Of a stretch of DNA of 64,000 bases, positions 1 through 10,690 are shown one piece after another. The DNA comes from Cladopsammia gracilis. Taxonomy: Eukaryota > Cnidaria > Anthozoa > Scleractinia > Dendrophylliidae. The notes below the pieces were generated by a model. It did not search any database. It had not been told where the DNA came from and worked only from the letters and a program-made list of their open reading frames with translations. Each line of letters starts with the position of its first letter. The stretch's first letter is position 1. The DNA lies in the NCBI GenBank assembly GCA_022457155.1, contig JAJGOT010000003.1:4031501-4095500 (forward strand). The letters run 5' to 3'. Made by a program: the position numbers and the translations under genes.

Positions 1-610
1 TAAGTAAGTGTCCAAGTCATCCTGCCATCAACAAATGAGGGAAGTTTAGGTGCCTTAGCCCTTTCCTCTCTTACACCAGTGCGGTCGGCAATGCCATACT
101 CCTGTCCTAAACGAGCTACAATCTTGGTCAGAAGTTTTGGGACACAACCTTTTCCCCCTCAAAGTCACTTTGCCGTTACCTCCCCCTCCCCACCCCCAAT
201 ACAATGTTGAGTTTTATGCATATAACCAAGCCACGATGTCTCAACTTTGTATTGGGGGAGAGGGGGGACTAGGAAATGGAACGATAGTTTCTCTCTTCGA
301 AAAAAATTGTCATTGTGTAGTATTTTCTTAAGTGTCCCAAGGTATTTTGTCCACGGTTGTAGCTCTAGTTCATGCTCTCTCTTAGCAGCATCAATAGCCT
401 CTTTCTGTTTCAATAAGTCTGCTTCCATTTCTAGTTTTCTCAATTCTCGTTCCTGATGTCTCTCTTCTCTTTCCTCCTCTAACTCTCTGCGTCTTTCTTC
501 TTTCTCTTCCCTTTTTCTTTCTTCTTCTAACTTTTGTTGCTCTAACACAAATTCGAGCAACTTTTCTCCTTCAAGTCCAACTCTTTCCCAATTTGTATAA
601 ACTTCTCCAT
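1..610 (-). pseudogene. Retroelement gag-like fragment, coiled-coil N-terminus, interrupted and frameshifted
   Basis: Read on the minus strand from an ATG at 610, the sequence encodes a short start (MEKFIQIGKEL), then a long Lys/Glu/Arg-rich coiled coil (about 560-365) and, beyond an inserted element, a segment containing KAPKLPSFVDG that leaves the window at base 1. The order coiled coil, then KxPKLPxFVDG, matches gag polyproteins of LTR retrotransposons that I know from corals; this is recalled knowledge, not a search. Visible lesions are a one-base loss near 565-575 that breaks the frame between the start and the coiled coil, a one-base loss near 24-28 just after FVDG, and the 241-bp insertion at 119-359. 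Gag would form the particle that packages the element RNA. No protease or reverse transcriptase is visible here because the frame runs off the left edge. It is non-functional as it stands. Confidence 0.6.
119..359. mobile_element. 241-bp MITE with TA target duplication (family GGGACAC), copy 1
   Basis: The ends are inverted: CAATCTTGGTCAG...TTTTGGGACAC on the left and the reverse complement of CAACCGTGGACAAAA...TTGGGACAC on the right. A second, inner inverted pair (181-211 and 240-270, C-rich then TACAATGTTGAG) makes the middle a hairpin. TA lies at 117-118 and again at 360-361. TA duplication points to the Tc1/mariner superfamily. The element encodes nothing. It sits in the gag fragment, and the gag frame is continuous across it if the element and one TA are ignored. 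A second copy is at 28,377-28,670. Confidence 0.75.
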
Positions 611-957
611 CAAGTCACAACTGTAGCTCTCGAAGAACACACAGTCTATTTTCCTTGTAATTATAGCAGCTTACGCGAGGTCCTTAAAAATAATCTAAAC
701 AAAGAACGTTCAAGAAACTTCCAGAATGTCACGCAAGTCACGCAAGGCAATTTTTTGTAACAGTAAGCTACGCGTGCGTGTACCTTACTACGGCGTTTGA
801 CCCGGGCCTAAATTACACCTTTGAGTTAAACAGAAGTGATGTTTTTAGTTTGAAATACCATTGTATCGTTCAGTTGATAATTTGTGACCTCTCAGGCGAA
901 AACTTACACAAACGGCTTCCCGTTTTTGAACGAAATTCCATTCACTAGCCTTTTATC
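611..957. other. No supported feature
   Basis: Upstream side of the gag fragment. It may contain the 5' untranslated part of that retroelement, but I see no long terminal repeat, primer site or other structure. Confidence 0.4.
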
Positions 958-1225
958 ATCCGTTCAGAAAAAAATTACACCCGTTCGAACGGCTTGGAAA
1001 ATCCATTCAGAAAAAAATTAACAAACGTTCGAACGGCTTGTGCTATCCGTTCAGAAAAAACTTGCATGCGTTCCAACAGCTTACTGGCTATCCGTTCAGA
1101 AAAATTGTCCATCCCTTCAGAAAAAAAAAATCGTCATCCAATCAAACAGCTTTTGTATAAATCCGTTCCGAAAAATCTTCACCCCTTTGAATGGCTTACA
1201 GTCGTCGGTTCGAATGGCCAAAGTT
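958..1225. repeat. Degenerate minisatellite, about 45-bp unit with CGTTCGAACG core
   Basis: About five to six diverged units, each with ATCCGTTCAGAAAAA followed by a palindromic CGTTCGAACGGCTTG block. The first two units (near 959 and 1002) are best preserved; later ones lose the palindrome. Short open frames across it follow from the repeat and are not genes. Confidence 0.7.
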
Positions 1226-2460
1226 GTCCATTTAGTATTCGGCCGGCTGTATAAACAGTATCGCTTCTGCGCTGAAAGAGACCTGATAAAAACATTTTTT
1301 CGAGTTCACGTTTTCAACAAATTAGCGTACGCTCGAACATGAAATCTGATCTTGTCAAATGGCGAGACATGATGCCGAAAAAATCTTCATGTAACACAAC
1401 ATTCCACGCAAGTCTATGTCTCGCGATCAGACTGTTTTGTAGATTGTGGAAGGATTTTAACATGAATTTAGGACTTCCTTGGAAATGAGTGAGTTTGGCA
1501 AATGGTTTAATCCACATAAATAAGAAGCAAAGGACCGTGAACGAAAATGCTGCTGGTGTACGTAGGATCTAGAGATCTAGTAGTCAGCCAAGTGAAAAAT
1601 ATTAATTTAATCCAAACCCTGCACGAAAGGTTCTGCAATGGTTACGAAACTCGAAAAAGCTTCGCGGCATCAAGTTAATGTGTGATGATTAAAACGTGTA
1701 ACTTTTTTGCTTTTGTTTACAATCATATTCTACATGTAAGTTCAGTTTCGAAGCTTTTTTCAGATTTTTGTTTGGTATCGAGAGTACGGTGCCACTCAAT
1801 GTTTGCTTTAGGCTATGTGTATGGTGTTCATTACACTCTACACACGACCAAGTTCTGAGTCATATATTTACCTATACTGATTGAAAGCAGAAAGCAGATG
1901 GAATAAAAATGTGAGAGTGGATTATTCGTGGTGTCCTTTAAATCGCTGCGGGATTTCCTGAACCGTGTATAACGCAATATCTACGAAATAAATGAAAAGA
2001 AAACAGCCCTTTCGAATACTTGAGCGTAACAATTAGCGCTATCCAACACCTACATGTAATATCGATGCACCAATTACCTTCAACACAAATTTAATCAGAT
2101 TTTCACTCATTTCAAAATGCACATTAAAGGAGCTTTTGATTTCTATCTTCTTTCAGCGACTACGTTAAGTCCCTGCGACATTATTCACATGTAAATGACT
2201 ACTTATCATTGTCCAAAATGGAGAACGCTGACACAATATTCACTAAAGAAAGCTTTTATGTAGCACATTACTTAGAACATAATAGCATAAAAACATTACT
2301 CCAAGAATGAACGCTAACTAAACTGTCTTTTCGTTATCAAACCTTTTCATCCCCTTCTTTTTAGTCCGTCAAAAACAGAGCGTATTTACTACTGAACGAC
2401 GAGTCCAATGCTGCCATCTTGTTTAGTGCACAGTCACATACAGCTGAACTAAAACAAGGT
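1226..2460. other. No gene; short patch shared with 31.2 kb
   Basis: No coding signal. About 75 bp at 1524-1600 (GCAAAGGACCGTGAACGA...GTACGTAGGATCT) resembles 31,198-31,270, so part of the stretch belongs to an interspersed repeat. The rest is AT-rich with nothing I can name. Confidence 0.4.
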
Positions 2461-2605
2461 TTAGTGCACTAGTGCACCGGGTGCACTAGTGTACTGGGTG
2501 CACAAGTGAACCGGTGCATAGTGCACCGGTTGAACCGGTGCACTAGTGCACCAGTTCAACCAGTGCACAGGTGCACTTGTGCACTGGTGCATTTGTGTAA
2601 CAGTC
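2461..2605. repeat. Palindrome-rich GTGCAC/ACCGGT cluster
   Basis: The motifs GTGCAC, CACTAGTGCAC, GGTGCACT and CCGGTTGAACCGG recur every 10-20 bp for about 145 bp. Many are palindromic, so the strand could fold into several alternative hairpins. It is too irregular for a simple microsatellite. No function is known to me. Confidence 0.65.
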
Positions 2606-3244
2606 TCGGGATCAATACCATACACATAGCCTTTATTAATCTAAATTTTTATTTGGGAAAAGGTTTTGTGATTTCAAAACGGACTGTCAACGTCGCGGCA
2701 AGCAAAATTGTATCTTCGGTTCTACAAGCTGTAAAAAGATAATTCAGAAACAGCAACAAATTGTTTTAACAAACCCGTTTACTGTTAACATGATCAACGA
2801 ATTTAGCAGTTCGCGTCCGCCACATGCCGATGCGCCAAGTTAATTGGATCTTTCAACTAAATTTAGAATGCCAGGCCATTAAAAAAAAAACAATAAAATA
2901 TAAACAATAGAAAAAATAATGAGCTAGCTCATACATACTAATGACTTTGCTCTATATGCGTCCTTGACGCATATGCGTATATATGCAGACTCATATATGC
3001 GTTTGGTGCTGACGCGTTATTCGCGTATGTATTGGTTCGCTTTACTCTGACCTGCACTGTAGTCCCGGTGGACTCGCCTTTTGTTTTGGATTACAAAAGC
3101 AAATGTTGGTTATGAATAACAAAGGCTTAACGCGTTAAAGAAAACGCATTCACCCGATGCGTTCAAAATAACACAAAGGCAAATTCCAACGCATTAGGGT
3201 AACATTAAGAACACGAGTGCTACATGTATGTTCGCTTATCTCTG
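2606..3244. other. No gene; AT-rich, ATGCGTATATATGC patch
   Basis: Contains an A-rich run near 2880 and alternating ATATGCG motifs at 2950-3005, but no coding or element structure that I can support. Confidence 0.35.
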
Positions 3245-3524
3245 AGTGGTACTGTACAAAGTACTTTGAAGAACACAGATAGGTTCCTAAAATTAAACTG
3301 TATCCATAAAGGTCATGACATGATGCCAAAGCAGACTGATTGAATATCTTTTGCTTGATTCGGAAGAGCTCAAGTAGGTTCCCAAATATTAAATGTAAGC
3401 TAATGAGGTTGACTGACATAAACTGTATTCACAAAAGACAAGGGCCATGACGTGAAGGAAAAGCAGACTGATGAATCGATTAGAGTCCTTTCTTTGCATT
3501 CACAACTTTAATTAACGAGTAAAA

Positions 3525-3687
3525 TATTGGCTCATCCTCGGTGTAAGAACCTGTGAAACTCACGAGTGACGTAAAACAAAGAAAACAAAAGGCATAAAAC
3601 AATAGAGTCAACTGGGAATGCAATACTACAAAGGTAAAAAACAAAGGAAAAAGTCACAGGTTCTTACACCGAGGTAAACCCAAAATA
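3525..3687. mobile_element. Hairpin MITE inserted in repeat copy 1
   Basis: Arms TATTGGCTCATCCTCGGTGT... and ...ACCGAGGTAAACCCAAAATA are inverted and share CCTCGGTGTAAGAACCTGTG. It is absent from the matching place in copy 2 (near 5152), which marks it as an insertion. Confidence 0.7.
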
Positions 3688-3690
3688 TCT

Positions 3691-3817
3691 GTTGTAGTTC
3701 AATTTTATCCTTGCTTCAATTTTGATTTTCCTTTGTTTTACATTCATTATCATGTATTAGCATAGAAAAGAACAACAGAAAATTAAAATTGAATCAAGGA
3801 TAAAATTGAACTACAAC
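3691..3817. mobile_element. 127-bp foldback element
   Basis: Terminal arms GTTGTAGTTCAATTTTATCC and its inverse, extending to about 35 bp each with few mismatches. It lies directly beside the previous element, and both are missing from copy 2. Flanks ATATCT and ATATCC may be a target duplication. Confidence 0.7.
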
Positions 3818-4270
3818 ATATCCAATCACAATCTGATAGTGTCTCAATTTATTGTTCCTCTACTGCTGTGTAAGATTGACACTTAAATAAACACATTCAT
3901 TTATTCAAAGGCATTCACAGGACCACAAACATTAAGATGTCTGTAAATGTCAAGATTCACTGGGTTAAAAAAAAAGACAGGTGATTTTGCTTGATTCTAG
4001 ACTTCACCAGATACAGTGTACAGTAGCTACATATATTTATACCATTTACAAACTTGTCCTCGATGATGAATTATTAAAGAAAATATATCTTACCTTTGGA
4101 GACGAAATCCTCAAAATAAAAATGACAACTTCAACCAATAAAGAAGAAACATTCAAACAGCACAAACGAAAGGCGCCATTACAAACACTGGTGCCCAGTC
4201 TTCCTATAGAGTAGCAAAGCCAAAATGAATTGTGGGACACCCTGATGAAATTTGTAATCCTGGAACAGGA

Positions 4271-4879
4271 ATCAAAAATTAAATGAAATCAAAATGAAAT
4301 CAAAAATCAAATAATAATTAAATGATTCATTTATAGGCAATACAATACAGTGTCTGAAAGTTGGTGACTGGTTGACATGGAACTTGGTCTCTGCTGTTGT
4401 GTTTTAAAGAGTTTACAGAGGGAATACATTTGGTAAACAATAAATTCTAAAACTCACGCAGATCACATGCAGTTCCTCTAAGTTGTATGAAAATACTCTA
4501 AATTGCATGTGACCTATAAATTGCATCTCACACGACAGTAAGATTTTCATACACACGTAACATTTGTGTTTATAATACACAAGCTAGCAAAGTGCCAAAT
4601 GCAAACCACTATAATTATTCTTTCCTTTCCAAGTTTTCATATTCAAAAACTCCTTATTTCTCAATTCTCAATCCTCTATTCCTGATACTCTTGTCTCGAA
4701 ATCCAAGTCACTTGAATTTCAAGACAAAAGGATCAACTTTCCATCATAATGTCAAGACTGTCAACTTCCATTTGAGCGGTGTTGTAAAAGTATAATGACT
4801 AAAGATGTTTTCAACTTCACATACCATAGCAAAGCAAAATATCAGTAAATGGGTCTAACCAGCCTTTTAACATAACTTT
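4271..4879. other. No supported feature
   Basis: AT-rich sequence between the two repeat copies. Runs such as AAATGAAATCAAAATGAAATC near 4280 are low complexity. No coding signal. Confidence 0.35.
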
Positions 4880-5990
4880 TGAACATATTTTGAAGAGCAC
4901 AGGTAGGATCCTAAATATTAAATTGTATTCATAAAAGGCAAAGGTCATGACATGAAGCTAAAGCAGACTGATTTGAATATCTTTTGCTTGATTATGAAGA
5001 ACACAAGTAGGTTCCCAAATATTAAATGTAAGCTAATGAGGTTGACTGGCATAATTCACAAAAGGCAAGGGCAATGACGTGAAGGAAAAGGAGACTGATG
5101 AATCGATTGTAGTCCTTTCTTTGCATTCACAACTTTAATTAACGAGTAAAATACCCAATCACAATCTGATAGTGTCTACATTTAGTGGTTCCCTACTGCT
5201 ATGTAACATTAAACACTTCATGACTGGTCCCGAGGGAAACAGTGAATTTTCCCGAGAATCTTGAGATTCGAGGGAAACAAAATTCACTGTTTCCCGAGGG
5301 ATCAGTCATTAAGTGATTTGTTATATACCAACGCAAAATAAAACACAACACAACACAGTTTGAAAAACGCGCCGAGCAATTGATCCATCATAATCATGCC
5401 ACCTTTTGTCACGGTCTGATCACTTGTGCTAGCAGGCAACAGTGCAATGTTACCCTCTGACGTCAAAATTGTTGCCCGCTTTCGCAAATGTTGCCCGCTT
5501 GGCACAATTGGCGGGAAACAGTTTGTTTGTTAGATGTAACGTGACGATGAATCAACCAATCAACGCGCGCGTTGTATTGAGAAAAACTCCAGCTATATAA
5601 CAATGACACTTAAATAAACGCATTCGTTCATTCAAAGGCATTCACAGGACCACAAACATTATGATGGCCATAAATATCAAGACTTGAATTTTGATTCACT
5701 GGGTTCCGTGGAAAAGACAGGCTGATTTTGCATGATTTAAGACTTGACCAGATAGCTATTTATACCGTTAAAACTTGCCCTCTGTGATACTGAGTTATTT
5801 AAGAAAGTATATATTACCTTTGGAGATGAAATGCTCAAAATAAAAGCGACAACGACTTCAACCAGCGAAGAAGAAACATTCAAACGGCCGCCATTACACT
5901 AGTGCCCAGTCTTTCCATCAGAACAGCAAAGCCAAAATGAATTGTGGGACACCCTGTTGAAATTTGTAATCGTGGAACAGGAATCATGAA
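4880..5990 (+). repeat. Dispersed repeat, copy 2
   Basis: Same order of blocks as 3245-4270, ending at GTGGAACAGGAATC near 5986. It is interrupted at 5209-5591 by an element absent from copy 1. Each copy thus serves as the empty-site control for the other. Confidence 0.7.
5209..5591 (-). mobile_element. 383-bp non-autonomous element (family CCCGAGGGAAACAG), copy 1
   Basis: Bounded by an imperfect direct repeat GCTATGTAACA (5198-5208) and GCTATATAACA (5592-5602), while copy 1 of the host repeat has a single site there. Inside is a hairpin: GGTCCCGAGGGAAACAGTGA and its inverse around 5227-5310. A second copy in the opposite orientation is at 51,610-52,013. The duplication of about 9-11 bp suggests a Mutator-like insertion, but this is tentative. 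Confidence 0.7.
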
Positions 5991-6546
5991 ATCTCGTCCC
6001 AACTGAGAGGAGTCGGCCTGTTCTGATACTGGGAAGTCCTTTATTTCACGCCGATCTATCTGAACGCTTAAACAAAAACGATGAGTTGATTCTCCAAACT
6101 TTGGGGAACCTGGAATGACGGCCGCCTGCCACGCAGGGTAGTCATGATTCGCCCAAAATAAAACAATGGTGAAGAAATTCACAAATAAAATGAGCGAAAC
6201 ATGACGGGGAATAACAACTGGTGAATCATGACACGTGAATCGTGGTGGGTGAATTATACCTGGTGAATATTGTTTGAAAAATAGAACAGTTCAGCAAACT
6301 GCACTGAGGTCTTTATAGTTTTTTTTTGTTACATTTCAGGAAGTCAGTGTTTAATTTATGAACTCAGTTTTTGTGTGAATTATCTTCACAATTATTGGTG
6401 ACACCTAACTAAGAACGAATCATGTTTGTATGCACGCTGCAGTGAATCGGCTGTAACTCTTCGTTCAATTGTAATATAACAAACCTCTGTTAACCATGAA
6501 CACATTTTGGATAATCTGGACGTGATCAACTCTTTTTTAGGCAACA
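5991..6546. other. No supported feature
   Basis: A minus-strand open frame runs through 5880-6182 but it straddles the end of the repeat and shows no domain I recognise. The remainder is AT-rich. Confidence 0.35.
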
Positions 6547-6551
6547 GTTTG

Positions 6552-6849
6552 CAGTGGCGTAGCCAGCCTATAGGTCCGTAGGCTCGGGCCTACAAATTTT
6601 TCAACCTACTTGTGTTACATTTTTAAGAATTGGAAATGAAAAATTCAAATCCATTCTCTTTTATCAAATATGAGGATTTGGGTGCTGTCAAGATACACAT
6701 AAAATCACCAGAAAGTGAAGGATCAAGCATTTTTCAGGGCCAATATCGAAAAAATGTCTGGGGGGGTATGCCCCCGGACCCCCTAGAAGTGGCCCTTGCG
6801 GGCCGGATGGCCAGGCCTACAACTCTTCTGAAAGTTGGCTACGCCCCTG
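6552..6849. mobile_element. 298-bp hAT-like MITE (CAGTGGCGTAGCCAG termini), 5-bp target duplication
   Basis: Starts CAGTGGCGTAGCCAGCC and ends GGCTACGCCCCTG, with a G-rich/C-rich central pair (GGGGGGTATGCCCCCGGACC). Flanked by GTTTG at 6547-6551 and 6850-6854. CAG...CTG ends with a 5-bp duplication fit the hAT5-type group of hAT elements; I am recalling the group, not matching it. The open frame at 6630-6866 is a by-product. Confidence 0.75.
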
Positions 6850-7079
6850 GTTTGTGTTTTTCCTGATCAGTCGGTCCATTAAAACCAAAACAAAACAACC
6901 GTTTACAGCATTTTTTTCACTTTATTTAAAACTTTGATCACAAGCAGTTATCAAATTTGCTCTGCTTGAATTGATTGAAGTTTTTCTTTACAAAGTAAAA
7001 GTTCCTTATAGTTATATTAACCCTTTCACTCCCAGAGTCAATTATGAATACATGTAAATTAATGTAGCTCTAGTTTTTA

Positions 7080-7355
7080 CCTCGTTAATGCGCATGCGCG
7101 CAAACGAGATATAGGAATCACCATGGTTGATTAAACGGGTTAGGATTTCAAAAAGAGCGTCACATAGCGCCACTACATTTTTGGGGAGCATCCCGGACCT
7201 ATTATTAATTTCCCTAGGGTATTGGAATGTCATGAACTTGTCATATAAAGTTGTTATTAAGTTTCAATATCTCATGTTACGTATTAATCTTTCAAATTTG
7301 TTTTTCAGTGGATGTGTCGCTCTTTGTGCGTCTTATGCTTTTTGTTTCCTGTCGA
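7080..7355 (+). repeat. Interspersed repeat (pairs with 62,915-63,395, opposite strand)
   Basis: Shares with the 63-kb copy, in reverse orientation, the blocks CTCGTTAATGCGC, GGGTTAGGATTTCAAAAAGA, TTTCCCTAGGGTATT and the tail TCTTTGTGCGTCTTATGC. A short hairpin (CTCGTTAATGCGC...GCAAACGAGAT) is near its left end. No convincing protein is encoded. Confidence 0.65.
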
Positions 7356-7357
7356 GT

Positions 7358-7470
7358 GAACCTCATCCGTTCCTCCAATAACTAAATGTCTCGCGGAATA
7401 ATATGACATTATTGCGTTCTACATAAAATCTTTGTCGCGTATGTACACTTCGGAAATATTGAATATTCGA
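7358..7470 (-). mobile_element. Relic of a Penelope-like element 5' region
   Basis: Matches 60,797-60,925: GTGAACCTCATC, then AAATGTCTCGCGGAATAATATGA and a diverged TTTGTACTCTCGG-like stretch. On the minus strand it includes GGATGAGGTTCAC, the first half of the hammerhead core seen intact at 60.8 kb. Here the core is mutated (CGGATGA) and the second half, with GAAAC, is replaced by the neighbouring repeat. It is therefore a broken ribozyme remnant. Confidence 0.5.
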
Positions 7471-8040
7471 TTTTACTCCCCTCCCCCCCCCCCTTCACCC
7501 CGAACACTGAAGCTGCGGTGTCTCTATTGCAATCAAGGCACTCTCGACTCTCAACTCTTGACAATTAAGCGAACTCAACTTCACGAAAAAAGACATATAC
7601 ATGACATAACAACAAATACCTTTCACAAACCCATAACCAGCCAACAATACAAATTATCTACACTATAACAGAAGTACACAAACCAAAAGAACTCGTAGCA
7701 ACGATACAACTTTTGCCCTCTTCCCTTTGCCGTCTAATATAAATCTATCCTAACCGCAAAACGACAGAAAGGAGTCTCTATAGGCCTATCATCAACCTTT
7801 CGATCTTAGCAAAACTAAAACGTTTACTACCGCAATGCCACATGTCACTGACAAAATGACGACGTCATGACCATTTTTCACGTGCAAAGAAATAAAACAA
7901 CAGTCGCAATTTGTTTTTACCTAGATCCGTTCAAGACCTCGTAAAACAATATAAAACTGATACGCCGCCCATAATAAACACAACCAACAAGTGGAATTAC
8001 TTCGGTCTAAGAATTAATAGTACACTACATCCTGCTACAT
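7471..8040. other. No supported feature
   Basis: Begins with a CCTCCCCCCCCCCC tract, then AC-rich sequence. No coding signal or element ends. Confidence 0.35.
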
Positions 8041-9000
8041 GTATCTAACCACGAACCTGTTCCCAGACCATTTATAGAATATTTGACGTGGCTCTTCACG
8101 TAATATAAATATTTTGATACAATTGAAGACTTGCCACAAGTCGACTGCGAAGCCTACGAGAGCGCGACGTAGCCACGAAAAGCGAGCAGACTTTGACAAA
8201 GTTTAATAAAATTGTAGTGCAAAGATTTGCACTAGAAAACTTATGAAAAAAAACGACACCATATTCACATACAATAGGCAACTTAAGATCCACGACGACA
8301 GCATTGACGACCACGACCGGAAATGAGATTCACGCGATTTTCCCGCGAATTTCGTCGTCGTCCTCTCGTCGACAACAACCAAGCCAGTAGTTTCACATCG
8401 TCGTGCAAAGGAGTTCTTTAAACAAAGTGCAAAAGTAAAAAATTTACACTGACTTGTCACTTTTCTAATCTTCTTTCATCTTTTATCTTTTGTTGTTACA
8501 TTTTAGCTTCTCTTTCTATTTTCTTCGTGCTAATTTTTTTCTTAACACTCATTATGAAATGTATTCTATTTGGCTATTTCAATTTATTTCGTTTATATTA
8601 GAATTGCTCTCCTAAGCCCCAAGACAGACATCGTTTCCGGTGTTACATTTCTGTGTATTACTGATAATAAGATAACAAATGCGCCTGTCAATGGCTATTT
8701 AACTGAAGATTTAATCTATCCCAAAATAGCGTTCATAGAAGCCACGAACCTCTTCGCATCCGAGGCCATATGTAGAATATTTGAGGTCACTCTTCACGTT
8801 ATTATAATTAGTAATATGGGTGTAAACAGTTATGATATGACCCGACAGACACACTTGCACTAGCACGCCGGAGTCGACCCTTCGCGCCCCAAAATAGCGT
8901 TCATAGAAGCCACGAACCTCTTCGCATCTGAGGCCATATGAAGGATATTTGAGGTCACTCTTTACGTAATAAGTAATATGAGTGTAAACACTTCACATAC
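8041..9000 (+). repeat. Three direct partial copies of a repeat (8045-8115, 8733-8830, 8898-8990)
   Basis: Each carries CCACGAACCT, a CATATG(A/T)AG(A)ATATTTGA block and CTCTTCACGTAAT (some with small changes). The second and third copies also share AAAATAGCGTTCATAGAAGC. A fourth, inverted copy is at 56,230-56,330. Function unknown. Confidence 0.6.
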
Positions 9001-9180
9001 CATGAAAGTTTATGTTCAAACCATTCTTTTTATCAACGAAAGTTCCAAACAAGACTTGTGTTTTGACTATTCAGTTTCAACGCAACAAAATCTAAAACGA
9101 CAATATTGTAAGTTCAACTAAACTTGATAAACTGAAAACTCGTTTTAATATGCATAGATGGCAAACCCAGCTGATTTCCT

Positions 9181-10525
9181 CTGGTTCTTAAAGCCATCTT
9201 GTTAATGCGCTGGAACGTGAGGTTAACAAAAAAAAAAAACAAGAATCTGAATAGTGCCTGGCAAAATATGTTGTGCTTCCTAATTTACATTAAATTCGAA
9301 GAGGCCTAATTAGACAACCTCGTTCCCAGAGCGAAAAACCGTAGGAACAAGGTTGCTAATTCGATTGCATTATACAGTGGATTTACTTTTGCGCAAAATC
9401 AACGTTAATGTCCATTTTTAGTAGTCATCCAATAGCTTTCCGTTTTATTCCTAAGATCAAATAAACAACAACATTTAGAACAACAGAAAAGTCTATCCGA
9501 TAAGAGAATAAAGTGGAAATCTATTCAGTGGTTACGAAAATAAACAATCCAATAGAAAATGGTGACAATACAGAAAAGAGATACTTACCAATTGTATGAT
9601 CTCTTTCTATAGAAAGACCTAGATCGAAAATTGCTCCATAGGTGTGAATAAGCGTGACATCGCATTTTTGGACTCGCACCGCTGAAACTCAAGCGTAAGG
9701 CGTGACACTACTCTGTTAAAATTATTACGAATTGATCAAAAAACAATTACTCATTTCCAGATTAACCACATCTGTGACAGAAACCGGAAATTCATAAATA
9801 TTTAGTATCCATGAAATGTATCATGACTTACTTTACATTCGTTTATTTACGCTATAATTGCCTTGAAATCCTTTAGCATGATGATCACTTTGCCAACGTT
9901 TTTCGCTATACAAATGTCAGACAGCGCCTAATATGTTTCTTTACAGTCCTCTCAAGGTGAAAAGGATCAATTTCGAATCACTCTTGATCAGATGAAATGA
10001 TCCTCTCCACTGCACTCCCGTCTCCTTAAACTTCTTATTGCAATACGTTGGCCTCTTGCTAGACAACAAAGTTTCAAAATCTTACTTCATTACACATATG
10101 CGAGGTGGTGCTTTTCAGGCGGCTCGCTGAATTCAATGTGAATGCTCTATTTTTAGCGCAAGGCACCTTGATACCGTATTTATTTATTTAGTTCTTTATT
10201 TATTCTAAATGTTTGAACTCAAGTATATACCTCATAATTTAAGCTTCTTACTTCACAGTCTTGCCAACAATTCAACGTTTCTCGAAGAAATCGACTGCAA
10301 CTGCAACTCGCAAAAATTGACATTTTTTTAAATTCTACCCGTCTATGCAAACACAAATTTCATGTATTGGATTCCTTATTAATCGACGTTTCAAAACGGT
10401 TGATTTATATTATACCAGACTACATGAAACAAATAACATCTTTACCATATTCACCATCAATTCTTCTTTTTTTATTAACCTCACGTTCTGTCGCATTAAC
10501 GAGATGGCTTTAAGAACCCTTTAAT
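9181..10525. mobile_element. About 1.35-kb element bounded by inverted repeats
   Basis: Left end GGTTCTTAAAGCCATCTTGT followed by AATGCGCTGGAACGTGAGGTTAAC; right end is its inverse (GTTAACCTCACGTTCTGTCG..., GCTTTAAGAACC) with few changes, about 45 bp per arm. A related single end is at 53,668-53,720. The interior has no long open frame, so if it is a DNA transposon it is non-autonomous. Target duplication not resolved. Confidence 0.55.
9315..9355. mobile_element. 41-bp foldback element, 9-bp target duplication
   Basis: CAACCTCGTTCCCAGAG...GGAACAAGGTTG, flanked by CTAATTAGA (9306-9314) and CTAATTCGA (9356-9364). Same termini and same 9-bp duplication length as the element at 44,899-44,976. 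Nested in the 1.35-kb element. Confidence 0.7.
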
Positions 10526-10690
10526 TCAGTCTGTGGACGAAGTTTTATGGTCGACCATTCAAATGCAACCTCTTCTGCAGTACTTTTGCATGTTACAATT
10601 TGTTTTTCAATATTGTATAAAATGAAATTTGAAATTATTCTTGAATTTTGAATTGTGCACTCTTAAAAGTTAAGGGTTAATTGCTTGAAT

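Larger units (their letters stand above)
3245..4270 (+). repeat. Dispersed repeat, copy 1 (pairs with 4880-5990)
   Basis: From about 3250 (GAAGAACACAGATAGGTTCC) to 4265 (CTGGAACAGGAATC) the sequence is collinear with 4880-5988. Both copies contain an internal duplicate of a CAAGTAGGTTCCCAAATATT block, CATTCACAACTTTAATTAAC, and the tail GAATTGTGGGACACCCTG. Copy 1 carries two extra hairpin elements (3525-3687, 3691-3817) that copy 2 lacks. No coding sequence is evident. It may be a non-autonomous element or a local duplication. Confidence 0.7.

Noticed and set aside
3460..3490. CTGATGA at 3467 (and at 5095, 15,688, 16,937, 24,931, 61,956) as further hammerheads
   Set aside because: None is followed by a paired stem and GAAA with a GTC or similar triplet, so the core is incomplete.
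5880..6182. 100-codon minus frame as a gene
   Set aside because: It crosses the end of a dispersed repeat, and the corresponding part of the other copy is not open in the same way.
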